Source of the DNA: Wuchereria bancrofti
Taxonomy: Eukaryota; Nematoda; Chromadorea; Rhabditida; Onchocercidae
DNA length: 64,000 bases
NCBI GenBank assembly: GCA_005281725.1
Contig: SSBO01000007.1
Coordinates: 564,402-628,401, forward strand
Direction of reading: 5' to 3'
The position numbers and the translations under genes are program-made. The first letter of the stretch is position 1. Every line of letters begins with the position of its first letter. Positions 51,901-64,000 of the stretch are shown here, piece after piece. Below the pieces are notes generated by a model. It was not told where the DNA came from, did not search any database, and was given only the letters and a program-made list of their open reading frames with translations.

Positions 51901-54900
51901 TGCATAAGTTGTTACTTAACTTGAATTATTTAGTATTTGTATCATAATTTAATTTTGTTTAATTTAGACTGCTCTTTCAGTTGCTTTCATTGCGAAACAT
52001 TTTGGTAGTCTGCGAGTGGTTAATTTTCAAATTTATTTAGAAGTGAGCTAGAAAAACAGAATAATCTTTCGGTTGAATCGAAAAAAGGTAAACAGGCGCG
52101 TGTTTGGGATCTTTCTGGGAATGCCAAGACGGATATCGATTCTCTGGATTACAGTAAGGGAAAAAGTGATAACGCTGTGAACATGACAGAGCAAGAAGAT
52201 AGAAAGTTTGTGGAAGAACAGGTAATTGTTTTATACCAATAAAAACTCATCTGAAACGATGAAAAAAATAGATTAAACACCAAATAAATAAATTAATTAA
52301 TTAATTTTTAATAGTTTTCAAAATAAGTTAATTTATTTATTTAAAAATAAATTAAACATAAATTAAACAGTCGAACACTTTCACTAAATTGGAGATCTCA
52401 GAGTGTTGGTCCTGGCAAATTATAATTATTGTATTTTAAGATGCAGTTTGTTGGTCATTTCAAAGGAGAGCTACCAGGATTAATCGATGAGCAGAATGAA
52501 GATTTGGACGTTAATGAAGACATGTAAGTTAACTCCAAAGTCTTGGGAACTAATTAAACTAGATTTTTAGCTAGAAGCTTCCTTAAATTAATCTAAGACA
52601 ATTGGATATAACTGAAAATTTTTCAGGACCATCGGTTTATCTAAACTGTTATTTGATTATTGTACAATTGCTAACATTATTCGTAGAATACTTAAAATTT
52701 CAGTTTTTATATTTTTATCCGTTGATCAGAATATATTAGTCGCGTTAACTCATTGGTTAGTGACGATGCTTATCTAGTTTACTTGTACTTCCGTTGGATG
52801 TTTTTGCGTCAATCTTTCACTATCACTGCTACTGCCTAGGCTGATTTTTCAGAAGGAAGCATATTTTGATTCATTTCTAAGCTTAATGAATCCTTTGCAT
52901 TTCTGGATGAAAATCTATTACCTCACTTTTTAGGGATGATGAAGTGAATGAGGAGAATGGCCATGATGGATGGTTTTCGGCTTTCCGTTCACTTGTTGGA
53001 AATAAGAAGTTAACGGCTGAAGATATCAAACCTGTACTGGATAAGATGCGGGAAACTTTAATTGGTGAGTTATCCAATGAATACTTTGGACATGTGTTTG
53101 AAGCAGGAATTGTCTTTTGATAAATATTGATGTCATGTGATATGGGCATTAAAGAATGGAGCTTATGAGGAAGTTCAGGGCTATGCAATAGTTTTTCGAA
53201 TTTTTTTGTTTTTTGGAATAGTTTCGGTTACCAAAATATATTGATAATGAAATCAAGAAGTGTCAAAGTTAAAATTTGTAGAAATGAAAAATTGCAGAAG
53301 TTTTTTTTTTTAAGAGTGGACATTAACCAAATTACATTGTTTTTTTTTTTTTTTAAGAGTGGACATTAACCAAATTACATTGTTTTTTTTTTTTAAGACA
53401 GTGGACATTAACCAAATTACATTGTTTTAAGCAAAAAACGTTGCTGCTGATCCAGCAGAAAAACTCTGTCAGTCGGTAGAGGTGAAACTGGAAGGTAAGG
53501 TGGTGGGGACATTCAGCCGTGTTGCAAGTATTGTGAGGGAATCCGTTCGTGATGCTCTTGTGCAGGTATAACAACACGTTTTTTTTTTGTTTATACAACA
53601 TATGTATTGAAATTGCTCTGAATTTCAGTGTAGTGCTCTTTTAACATTTTATTAGGTAATAAGTATAATCGTAATGAATTTAACACGGATTCTCGCAAAT
53701 TATTTCAAATTATTTACATAATTCTACATTGTCTGGATTATTATCACATATTTATAGCTACTTACACCCAAACGACGCGTGGATATATTGCGTGATATTC
53801 TTGAAGCGAAACGTGAGAAACGTCCATACATAATTGTCTTTTGTGGTGTTAATGGTGTGGGAAAGTCAACAAATCTTGCAAAAATCACTTTTTGGTTAAA
53901 TGAAAATGGTTAGGATTTGGTCTTTTACTGAGCAAGGTGTAATTAGAAGGTATTTCTAACATTACAAAGATTTCTATGCATTCAGGGCATAAAGTACTAA
54001 TTGCGGCAGCTGATACATTTCGAGCAGGAGCTGTGGAACAACTGCGAACTCATACAAAGCATCTTAATGTTTTGCATCCTAATAGTGTTCAGTTGTACGA
54101 GCAAGGTTATGGGAAGGACCCTGCTGGCCTTGCTGCTGCTGCTATTTCTATCGGTTCATTTTTAATCAATTGCTGAAGTAAATTTGATGTGAAGTTTTCA
54201 TTATTGAATTATCAATTGTGATATCGCGTTATGTTTCAAAATAGCCACTTTTCTTTTCGAACCGATAACTCATTCAGCGAATGTTTCATCATGTTCGCTC
54301 ATGAGTATGTTCTTCAGTCAAGATTTCAGTTTGTGATGAATCAAGTTTCCATGTCTTAATTTTCGAAGATATTTGCAGCAGTAGAGCGTGGAACTGACGT
54401 AGTATTGGTTGACACAGCTGGTCGCATGCAAGACAATGAGCCACTTATGCGTTCTCTGGCTAAGGTTTTTGTTTTAATTTTTCTTCGGAATCATTTCTGA
54501 TCAAAAAGCTTCCGGTTTTGTTGAATCAAGGCTCTTCCGGTCATTGTTTGAATACAGGCCGAAAGATAAAATCGATTTTTGACAAAATTTTAGGACTGAT
54601 GTTTTATTACAGTTGATTCAAGTGAACCAGCCGGATTTAGTACTATTCGTGGGTGAAGCATTGGTTGGAAATGAAGCAGTCGATCAATTGGTGAAATTCA
54701 ATCAGGCATTAGCAGATCATGCAGCTTTAGGTACTGAGGGCCGACTCATTGATGGTATCGTATTAACAAAGTTTGATACCATCGATGATAAAGTAAGTTC
54801 GAACTCATATGCGCCAGTTATAGGAAGCTCACTTACTTTTTTCGTTATGCTCCGAAATTTATTTCAACTGATTTATCGCTTATATGAGTCATTCGAAACA

Positions 54901-55142
54901 GTTACGGAGTAATTCTGTGGCCTTGGCAATTTGTTTTTTCTAAATGTCAATAAAATAAAGAAAATTCCCAGACCGATTTTATGAAAAATAATATGTCGAA
55001 CGAGAGAAATTTTCAGGTTGGCGCTGCAATTTCAATGACATACATTACCGGACAACCAATTGTATTTGTTGGTACTGGACAGACCTATAAAGATTTAAAA
55101 AGTTTGAATGCTAATGCTGTTGTTCATTCATTGCTTAAATAA
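48934..55142 (+). CDS. srpra: Signal recognition particle receptor subunit alpha (docking protein)
   Basis: Complete gene of 15 exons: 48934-49050, 49993-50076, 50602-50762, 51116-51179, 51334-51509, 51644-51763, 52041-52221, 52441-52523, 52934-53064, 53432-53565, 53758-53908, 53986-54153, 54379-54464, 54613-54792 and 55017-55142. The sum is 1962 nt, 653 residues (human 638), with phases consistent. The N-terminal SRX domain starts [18 protein letters not shown] and binds the beta subunit. A charged linker holds RVWDLSG, as in human. The NG GTPase domain shows G1 [38 protein letters not shown]3 [31 protein letters not shown]4 TKFD and closing [11 protein letters not shown]. It docks ribosome-SRP complexes at the ER translocon (family knowledge). 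Some acceptors end AAG instead of CAG (exons 6, 8 and 10). Confidence 0.98.
52282..52342. repeat. 15-bp inverted repeat, AAAT-type, in SRPRA intron 7
   Basis: AAATAAATAAATTAA (52282-52296) pairs with TTAATTTATTTATTT (52328-52342). It is low complexity, so it may arise by chance from the local composition. Confidence 0.7.
53301..53431. repeat. Tandem repeat carrying copies of a 3' splice site (SRPRA intron 9)
   Basis: Three units of about 42 bp, each made of a T-run, AAG and GTGGACATTAACCAAATTAC plus ATTG, at about 53301-53339, 53340-53382 and 53383-53424. A truncated fourth (TTTTAAG, 53425-53431) supplies the acceptor of exon 10. Each unit thus contains a pyrimidine tract plus AAG that looks like the real acceptor. 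Confidence 0.85.
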
Positions 55143-57486
55143 ACTGTCGAAATAATTATTTAAGTTGTGGGATCTTCTTCGATAACATCCAGAAATTTAT
55201 TGATGGTATTTTGTTCTTTATAGCTGTTTTAGTTGCTTTCACCTGTCATTTTCTGCACTCATGCGCAACGCGCAATGATTTATTTATGAGCAGTTTGGAG
55301 TTAGCTTAACTTCAAAATCCGCGATATAAGTTCTATGCACAAAACATTTCTTTCATAAGAATTGACAGATTATTTAATTTAAAAGTTAATAAGATATTTT
55401 TAAATCAAACAGGAAAAAAGTAATGGAATTTAATGAAAAAGGAAAAAGGAGGAGGAGACAAAAGGTAACATTACTATTAAAAACATTGTATTTTTTAATA
55501 TTTCTTATTCATCTGTGATATTTTTGTTTTTGCTTTCATTGTTAAAATACTCTTTAAATGAAATAAGAATTTTTGGTCCACCCTTGTTACTGTTATAATT
55601 ATTGATTGCATATTTCTGAATAACGTCCGCAAAGGGAACTTTCAATCGCAACTCCTAGTCTACATGATTATTCTAAACAATGCATCTTATTCGAATAACG
55701 TAATCTTTTGTCGAATAAAAAGTAAACTTTTGTCTCGCTAACACAGTTCAGAATTCTAGATATTAAACTAAACTGCGTAGTTTATTCCGTTACTTCTTGC
55801 TAGTGTAAATCAATTGCCAATTGCGGTATTTTGTACTTGTAGTTTTTGGATGTAAAGTCTTAGATTGTGATTATTGTATTGATAAGCGTTATTCAGATTC
55901 AGGTTAAATTATAATTATATAATATGCTCCTAATTATATATAATATTGATACAATTGAAATTAAGAAAATCCAGAGTACTAGTTTTGTTTGTCTTAAGAA
56001 CTGGTACAGTTATACTAGTATAGGTTACATTACAGTTCTGCACCGTATCGTATTGCAAGTGTGAATGATGTTTGGAAGTTTGAAGGATTACAACTATTTC
56101 GCTAATAATTATTTCCACTATAAAAATTAGAACCATAACTAATGTTTTGTGTCAGATGAGGACACTTTTATTTCATCTGGAAAGCTCTGAAAGTACAATA
56201 TTTGGATGGAATAACGTAGTTAACTAATCATTCATGTATTTGCTCATTTAATTAAAATTTTCCAATGAATTCGATGGATGCTTTTGTTAAACTCCTATAT
56301 AAAATTAAAAAATGAAACAAATGTCAAATTTTTAACAATAAATTTATTAAATGTGTGAAGAGATGTGCAACATAGTTAAGCATAGACAGGTGAGGGAATA
56401 ATGAATCGGAAAGAAAAGAAACTAATTCAGAACAGAATACACTGATCGGAGTAATAGTAACGTAAGGTAATGTAATAAAGTTCAATCTTAGAATTTATTC
56501 CTTTTGTGCTAACTTTTATTATGTATAATGTAGTTAGTAGAAGAGGTTAAGCTTTAACATAACGGCAAATTATGTATTTCAGAAAAGTATACATATATAC
56601 TATATACTTGTACTTCTTGCATACCAAACTTCTTTTGCATCAAGATCTCTTAAATAAGACTAAAGTAATGATACATAACATGAGGAAATAATCTTTTTGT
56701 ATCGAATAAAAAATGTTCACTCTTTTATTTTCATGCATATTTATGCATAAAAATTGGACTTGTATCCTAATTATCACCTATGAAATCTCGACCTTCGTTT
56801 TTTTCTTAATTTAAAAGTGGAATTTCATTTATTGTTGGTATTTTCATTTCATGCGAAATAATAACAGACCAGACTAGTCGAAGCTCTTATATTCCGGTTA
56901 AATATATGTTGTTACATAAGTTACATGTCCGGTTTTTCTTTCCGGATAAATACACTCCCCGGTGTTTTCTCTTATACAGATGACCTTCTAGTAACACCTG
57001 AACCTTGCGTCCTAATTCGGAAAGCGAGCGTTAAATTTGACATATCATGAAATAAGGCTGCAATTTTGTGTAGATGTTTGTCTATTGCAACTCATTTCCA
57101 TCTTTTTAATGTTTATTTCATTTGTACGTGAATTGTTGCACGTGTGATTTCTTTTCCCAAACATATTTATGCTTATTTGTATGCAATTATACTTCCTTTT
57201 AGATGCTAGCAGTAATTTATGTATGTTACATTTTGTATGTATTTGATTCTTCGTATTTTTTTAATGTATGCATTTTACATATTGCACTTATTTGTAATGG
57301 CTAAAAAGTGACATGAAAGTTTAATTGACTGTTAGTTGATATAACAGTTGACGTATAACGTACGAAATTTATGAAAAAAAATATACCTTGCTAAATAGTT
57401 ACAGTCAGTATAAATTTTTTTTTTTCAGCACTTACAAAATACTTTATTTATATTGAATTATTGCATTGCATTGTAACTTTGGATAA
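55143..57486. other. 2.3-kb spacer between SRPRA and the Tudor-domain gene
   Basis: It lies between the SRPRA stop and the next gene's start, same strand. AT-rich, with short frames only and no recognisable exon or RNA gene. The poly-T tract TTTTTTTTTTCAG at about 57417-57429, 57 bases before the next ATG, is a good candidate trans-splice acceptor. Confidence 0.5.
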
Positions 57487-60400
57487 ATGCCAACTACGGA
57501 TTGTTTTTCTCATGAAAATGGTATGTTATTTTTATAGCAGTAATACCTGAGCTATTTTTGCAAAGTTTATGAAATTATAGCTGGATTTTGATCTGCATAT
57601 TAGGTTTTCATTATTTACTAAATATGCAATATAATGACGATAAAGGCTGTGCTAAGTGCTTTTTTCTTCGTTGTATGAGAATTTTTTTTTGTTTCTACAT
57701 ATCAGTAGTTTTCACATATCCACATATTAATATATCAGTAGCTTTTTACAGATGCAACAGATAAAAATGGATCATGCACACAGTCAACAACACATCAGTA
57801 AGTTGTTTTAATTTAATATGTAGAAATAAATCTTGAAATTAGAATTGAAAGACTATTTGTTGTGAGTGTCTGTTAGCCTTTCATGTTTTGATTTTATAGA
57901 AACTGAAGGATTTGTCATTGCTTATTTCATGCATTCATTCATAGTTTGGAGGAAGGGCTTATAATCACTTTTTGGGCTCTAACCATTTTTGTTAGTGGAG
58001 CTAAAAGAGCTGCAGCTGTATGCGAGGTCTTCAACGATGTCAAAATCCTGACGAGTTTAATAATTAGTTTGAAATATCGAAGTAATTCTGTTCTTTCATA
58101 CTATTACGTCATGTCTCTCAAATATGAGCTGTATCCATTGCGAAATTCTTGTTGCGTTTGAGAATTTTCTCAAAACAACTTTTTTAAGACCAATTTTATC
58201 CTGGAAGGATTATATTTGAATATTATAAATTTAAATTCGGTTGAATTCCAGAGATTTACATGGTGAATCGCAAGGAGATCCATTGTACAAAATGAGAGGA
58301 GGACTTTTTGGACGAAGTGCTTCATATTTGCAGGCAAGCAAATTTGTACTAATTACAAAATCGATACTGTAAAAGTTTTCGTATTGACTTATTTTGTTAA
58401 TTTCTTTCTCGTAAAGCATCATACTCGTGTGAGGCTGGAAACATTTGGCTAATTATCGGAACACTTGTTTTCTAAATAGTCAAATATATGTTGACAAGAC
58501 TTGTCGTTTTTGTTGTTTGAATCACCATTTACCGTGTCTGCGGATAGAAGAAATAAGTTTTATCCTTGATTGTTATTATAAACCTTGTGCAAGAATATTC
58601 GTTGCATCGAATCATTTAATGAAAGACTGCATCGACTGTTGTTTAAAAACTAACCTTTCCCTGTAAATTATTTTAGGGTGACTCAGAAAGCAGTCAGAAA
58701 AATGGAGCAAATGAGGAGTCGTCAGGTATCATTTCCAGAATTCAGAAAGAAAAACTAATGCATCCAGAGCATTTTCTTTTTCCACTGTCAAAGCGGCAAG
58801 TGCTATCAGTTTATTGCAGGAAGTAAGGAGAAAGTGAGCGAATCAGACAATAATAGTTTGCATGATGAACTGATGGAAGTGGATATTGAAGATGTGGGAA
58901 CGACGATCAGTGTAGGCAAGAATGTAGTATGTATTCATTTCAACTTACAATAAATAGTTATTTTTTTATTCGATGGAAGTTGCATTATTTTTCGTATTGA
59001 ATTCATTTTCTAAAGTCATCTTTGACTACCATAATTTTATGTTCTTTCCTTGATTTAAAAAGATTATCTAAAAAAAAAATATTGTTGCTTTAGAAACATA
59101 ATAAATGTAGATTTAATGCCGGTCTAGTGTTGCTATCATATTAAAAGAATTTTCTACCTTTAAACGAATTTAATAATTTAAACAATTCTTCAAGACTGAA
59201 CCAGGCAGTTCGGTAGTCAATGAACAGAAAACAGTTGATGTAGACGCAGCTAGAGATCAGAAAGATCTCTCAGATGCTACAGAACGAAATCAAGAAAAGG
59301 ACATTGAATTCGAGAAGGGGTACTAGTTCTTCCTTTCCGCGCACATTTGTCATTTTGGTTTTATTCTTGTTTAATTATTCCTGTCATCAAACTTATATAA
59401 CGACGAATTTAGGCGAAATGACACAGACCAAACTCAAATGGGCACAGGAACAACTATCACAACAAATACGGAGGTAAATAACGAACTTTTTAATAATTAA
59501 TTGAGGAATTTCCATAATTTTCGTAATCAATTGAAAAATGTTATTTTATGAATTATGGATATTTTATTTATTGTCCTTAATTTTGAGATTGGACATACCT
59601 TATTTCAATTCACCTCACTATTTTGTTCATTTCAGTCTTTCACACTTGCACTTTATTTGAGAAAATTCATCTTGATTATTCTTTATCGCTTAGTATTTTA
59701 GTGCGTATTTGAAATGAAAGGAGGATCCACTGAAGAAAGTCATATTAAAATTATTCATAAGGAAGGAAGCAGTACTTCTGTTGTAACTGGAAGTGATGGC
59801 GGTATAGAACGTAATGTAAGTGAAAGAAACTTCATATGTTGTGATCTTTTTATAGACTCTAGTGAAACAAATACCGTTTCGTATAATCCCTAGCCTATTT
59901 TTACTTCTATATGAAGACGAGAAGCATATTATGAAAACAGCTGGAATATCATTTGAAATAATTGAAATATCAATGATTCCATATATTATTTGCTTGTTTT
60001 ATTCAGCAGAAATTGTAATTAAGGAAGGAAAAAATGACAGTTCAATTCCGGAAGAAGTGACAACAGTAGTCAGTGGAACAGATGGTTCAAATGGACCAGA
60101 AGGTACATCTGATGCTGAGGCAAATGATGCAGTTGCTGAAGAAGCTAGAAAAATGAAATCAATTGAGAAACTCCCAAAAAGTAGAAGCAAGGAACAGAAG
60201 GATGTTGAGACTGCTCAAGAGGTAGAATCGCTGATGTTTACTTAATGGAATACACGTTTCTAGTAGGTATAAATGAAAACAATTATTAACTACCATTTCT
60301 CATTTGCGGTAATTTGACAGTTATTGGGTATATTTCAGACCCCAACCAGGAAATCTACACGAAGTTGCAAAATACCTAATTCTCACACTGTTACTGTTGG

Positions 60401-63400
60401 TAATCAAGCAAATGCAGAAACTAAAGAATCAGAAGAAGGTGGTGGCGATAATTTCGCCAACGAACGACGTAAAAGCTTGCGTACTCGTAAAACTGATGTT
60501 TCTAATGAAACTGTTCCTGTGAAGAGTGAACCAGTGGCAGCGGAGCGACGGAAAAGTTTGCGTACACCTAAGAAACCAGTTGCTACGTAAGTTTTATCCA
60601 AGTTTTTTACCTAAGAAAAAACGCTGAAATCGTCGGGGCAATCAAATGTTGTGTTATGATTTGAAATTGCGGATACCATACCACTTTTCATCTGCATTGT
60701 AAAATAGCGGTTAGAGATTTTCATAGCTTATTTGATGACCCAAAGGTAATGCTTTCTTGTTTACTGGATTGTGGCTTATTGCAGTACAATTATGACATGT
60801 CCAGATCGGTTTGCTTGGATATTTATTTTAATAGAAAATTGATTTATTTAAATTCTAAGTTATCAAATTTTATGAAGGATGGCTGAAATGCTTGTGTTCT
60901 CTTAATAAAACTGAGTAACGCAATCTTTTATTTTTCATTAATAAGAAAGAAAATGTTTTAATAACGACAGTTTTTCTGCAGATCAACTCCTACTAAAGTC
61001 ATACGTCGTGAAAAGAAGATAGAGAAGGTGAGTTACTTACTGATTATGGTCATCGATTAGACGTTTTGTTAACAAGTAGTGATTAGAAGCAAAGTTTGTG
61101 GATTCAGTGTTTTATTTTCAGCATAGAAATATGTTCTGCTCTGTAAACTTAAAATTTTGTGGAAGATGGTACTAATTACTAGTTTCCAGAATATATCGGG
61201 ATCAGAATCAGCTGATGAAAAAGCTGCAACATCTGGAAGAAGTGGCAAGAAAAACGGTATGGAGAGAACTTTATGATTTTGAATTTGGTTAAGGTGGTGC
61301 TGTAAGGGAAACTGGAAGTTCTGTAGATTAACGGCAATTCTGTTAAATAGAAAAGAAAATTGTACATGATTTCCAGCTCCAAGTACAACAGTTGGGTCGA
61401 AATCCGCTCAAAAATCTACAAAGAAAGAAACAGGGAAGAAGAAACATGATCGTATAAGTGAATCAGATAAGGATCCATTCAGTATTGATAACAATTTTGA
61501 TAATCATCCAGAACCGCTACGTAATATCCAGGTGAAAATTTTACATTTGTCGTTTTATGTCCAAAAATCATTGGTTGATAGTTATGATTTCAAGAATTTA
61601 TGTTACCCTTGCTTTAAAAGTACTAACTACATTGCTGATTAGGAGCCACTATTTTGGCTTACCAGTAGTTTAATTCTTGGCTTTAACTGATCCATACCCT
61701 CCCTTTTATTGAAGTTGATGTCCACTTCCAATTTTGATTGTCCTCTGATATTATTGTTCTTTGATAAGCTATCGAGCTGATATTTATAGAAAGCAGTGTA
61801 TGGATGCTACAGTTTGTAATTTTTTGTTTCTACCTTTATATATGGATGCGTGTATCATGTCAGTTATCTAAAGGTTTTGTTCTAGTTAGTTTATGGTAAA
61901 TTTTCAGATGGAACGTCAATCTTTTGGAGGATATAAATTTACGAAATCTCCGGAAAAAACGCCTGCATTGTTAGTTTATTTGTTTTGTTGTTTAGAAGAA
62001 GATGAGAAAACCGCATAAGACAACTTGATATGCTTTCTTCATCTCTCTTTCATAACAAAATTTTTTAGGCGTTATCAGAAAACCGAACAAACAGCTAATG
62101 AACGGCGATCCAATCTTATTGGCTTGCTCCCACATCAAGAGGTATTTTTAGTGCAATATCGATGATGGTTTAGAACATTTTTTAGCTTGTTTCATTTTTA
62201 TAGGATTTGTTTTGCTTCTAATTGATTGATCTGGTATTGCAAGAAATTGGCACATATATTGCTGCCAAATTATGCTCAGCCTCCTAACTTTTCTTTATAA
62301 GATTCTTTTCAAATAGTCATTTCTTCTTTTGTCATATTTTATCACTTTTGGCCTTCCGTCTCGACCATTATTGCAATTTCCCACCATTACGAACCATAAA
62401 ATATTGCTGTAATCGTGATTGTTTTTATATTTTAATGGTATATTTTAATTTTAGGTCACTACTCATAAGTCACTTTCTGAATTGACACTAAGCTCAGGTC
62501 GAGTTGCAATGACTTCTTCATTAAAGAGGTTTGTGTTCTTTGAAACTGTTTTTTTCGATAGTTTTTTTTTATTGATTCTTTTCGATAGTTTTTTGACAGG
62601 TGTATTATTACTGATTCTATTACTTGCATAAACGAAGCTTTTTTGCACCGAATTAAGGGCATATAAAGAGTTGTACTTGCAGAAAGACGAAGTCTATGGG
62701 CGGTGAAGTTTCAGAACCAGCTGGAAGTTCGAACGTGTTAGATGGATCAATGAAACAGGATGATAACAAAGTAAGACTTTCGTATTGAGGAATTCAATGA
62801 AAACGGAGAATTGGTATAAAAGTGCTGAAGGAATCCTGGAAATTTAGAATAACCTAATTCTCGAAAAAACGAGGATATTCAAGGCTCATTTCTTTTAAAA
62901 AAACTTGGCACATGATCAGTGAAAATACGAGGATTTAGATCAGAAATTGAGGCCAAAGCAAGGGCGCTATAACCTTTTTAGTTCAATGTTACCACTAAAA
63001 TACTAAATCACTAGCGAAGATCAAATCCTATGTATAATTTCAACTTCTGCAGAGTCTGCAAAATTTGAAATTATCCGAAGAGTTTCTTGATTTTATCGTA
63101 TTTAAGCAGCGAGCCAAAATCGGAAACCGATCGGAAGAGAAACAAACGAACTCAGCATATAATTTTCAGTCATCACCGAAACAACGGAAACGTAAAATGT
63201 TAGTTTTTTTTTTTTTTATTGATGTTATACAACAGTGGTGATTTTGGTGTACTGCGATAAGTTACCGTTGTGCGAAAGATGTCAGATTGTACTAAGTTAT
63301 GAAGTTGCATGGATTAGTGCACTTCTGTCACAAATACACTACCGAACTTTTCATTAGATATCGCGTCATGTAATCAGCAAAAGTTTATTGTTTGCCCATT

Positions 63401-64000
63401 GATTCGGCTGTTTCCTATTATCTCCAAAGCAGTTTGTTTTTGGTGACCAGGTCATATCAGCTAGCAGTATAATTCATAGTTTAAAGAAATTCAAGTAAGC
63501 TACGAAATTATTGCTATTTAACAATATATGCTCGACAAGGCAAACGAATGTCAAGTTTTGTTATCTGCAAACAAATAAATCCCTAATATTTCATTGTATG
63601 GAGGCTGGTATCTTACATCAAAGTTATCCAGTTGATATTAGAGTAATTGCGATTATGTCAACTGAATTCATGGTTTTAAGCTGGGTTTTCGGGTATGCCC
63701 ATTGTTTGCGTCATATTTCCGATGCTGAGCTAAGGTCATCTCGTGATATCAATATGACGAATCTGAAAGTTCATTTTCTGAATGTAATTGTTTTAGAACC
63801 GACACAACTCCAGCAGTAACACCAAAAAGACCGCCGAAAATGATATTGCCGGAATTGTCAGCATCGGAGCAGCTTGAAGCAGATCACCGTCCCAATGAAC
63901 ATGCTGCATATAATGTCGGTACACGAATATATGCACTATGGGATCGCTTGTATTATCCGGCTCGAATATCGGCGTTAGTACTTCAATTTCGGAACAGTAG
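57487..64000 (+). CDS. Low-complexity nuclear protein with C-terminal Tudor-like domain, tentatively 53BP1/HSR-9 homologue (cut by right edge)
   Basis: About 19 exons traced, starting [11 protein letters not shown] at 57487. Confirmed pieces include 57752-57797, 58252-58333, 58677-58725, 59702-59810, 60007-60221, 60339-60586, 60982-61027 and 61190-61256; the last exon begins near 63799 and runs off the window. Most of the protein is hydrophilic and unordered, alternating acidic ([18 protein letters not shown]) and basic stretches. The motif RRKSLRT occurs twice (exon 60339-60586). Basic clusters SPKQRKRK and TPKRPPK look like nuclear localisation signals. The last exon reads [20 protein letters not shown], resembling the first strands of the 53BP1-type Tudor domain, where a long disordered N-terminus also precedes the Tudor fold. 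BRCT repeats would have to follow beyond the window. Other Tudor-family proteins are possible. The exon ending at 58333 would use a GC donor, or a GT donor at 58346. Confidence 0.5.

Overview
The window is nuclear DNA of a nematode, most likely a filarial or other spirurid worm. It is strongly AT-rich, with many poly-A/T runs and microsatellites. Genes are split into small exons by introns of about 60-1000 bp that mostly end in TTTTCAG-like acceptors. The proteins are animal housekeeping proteins whose closest remembered relatives are nematode. No bacterial, viral or transposon genes were recognised. Exon models were built by hand from splice sites, reading phase and remembered family sequences; boundaries may be off by a base or two.

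Left part (1-23.1 kb). On the minus strand lie the 5' half of a WDR11 gene (running off the left edge) and RPS19. NDUFA13/GRIM-19 follows on the plus strand. Then comes a long minus-strand series: TTC1, a GGQ-less MRPL58/ICT1, mitochondrial LON protease (LONP1, 19 exons) and SPCS1. NDUFA13, TTC1, LONP1 and SPCS1 also cluster, as I remember it, on one cosmid region (C34B2) of C. elegans chromosome I, so this looks like conserved microsynteny. Three of the genes serve mitochondria: complex I assembly, mitoribosome and matrix proteolysis.

Middle part (23.1-47.3 kb). A 174-bp sequence sits in identical copies on both sides of a 7-N gap, next to a long ATA microsatellite and a possible orphan terminal exon. 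CFDP1/BCNT (plus strand) and a REEP5/YOP1-type ER-shaping gene (minus strand) converge. The REEP gene has an unusual hydrophobic C-terminal exon. A 5.8-kb gene-poor AT-rich stretch follows, then a RAB3GAP2 gene of more than 20 exons on the minus strand.

Right part (47.3-64 kb). RAB3GAP2 is divergent from SRPRA, the alpha subunit of the signal recognition particle receptor (15 exons). SRPRA and SPCS1 both serve ER protein entry, and RAB3GAP2 and REEP act in membrane traffic or ER shape, so four genes here touch the early secretory system. The last gene is a low-complexity, basic/acidic protein whose last visible exon encodes the start of a Tudor-like domain; it is tentatively a 53BP1/HSR-9 homologue and is cut by the right edge.

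No clearly new multi-gene system was found. The best leads are the GGQ-less mitoribosomal ICT1, the REEP hydrophobic tail, the tandemly copied 3' splice site in SRPRA and the probable assembly duplication at 23.2-23.56 kb.
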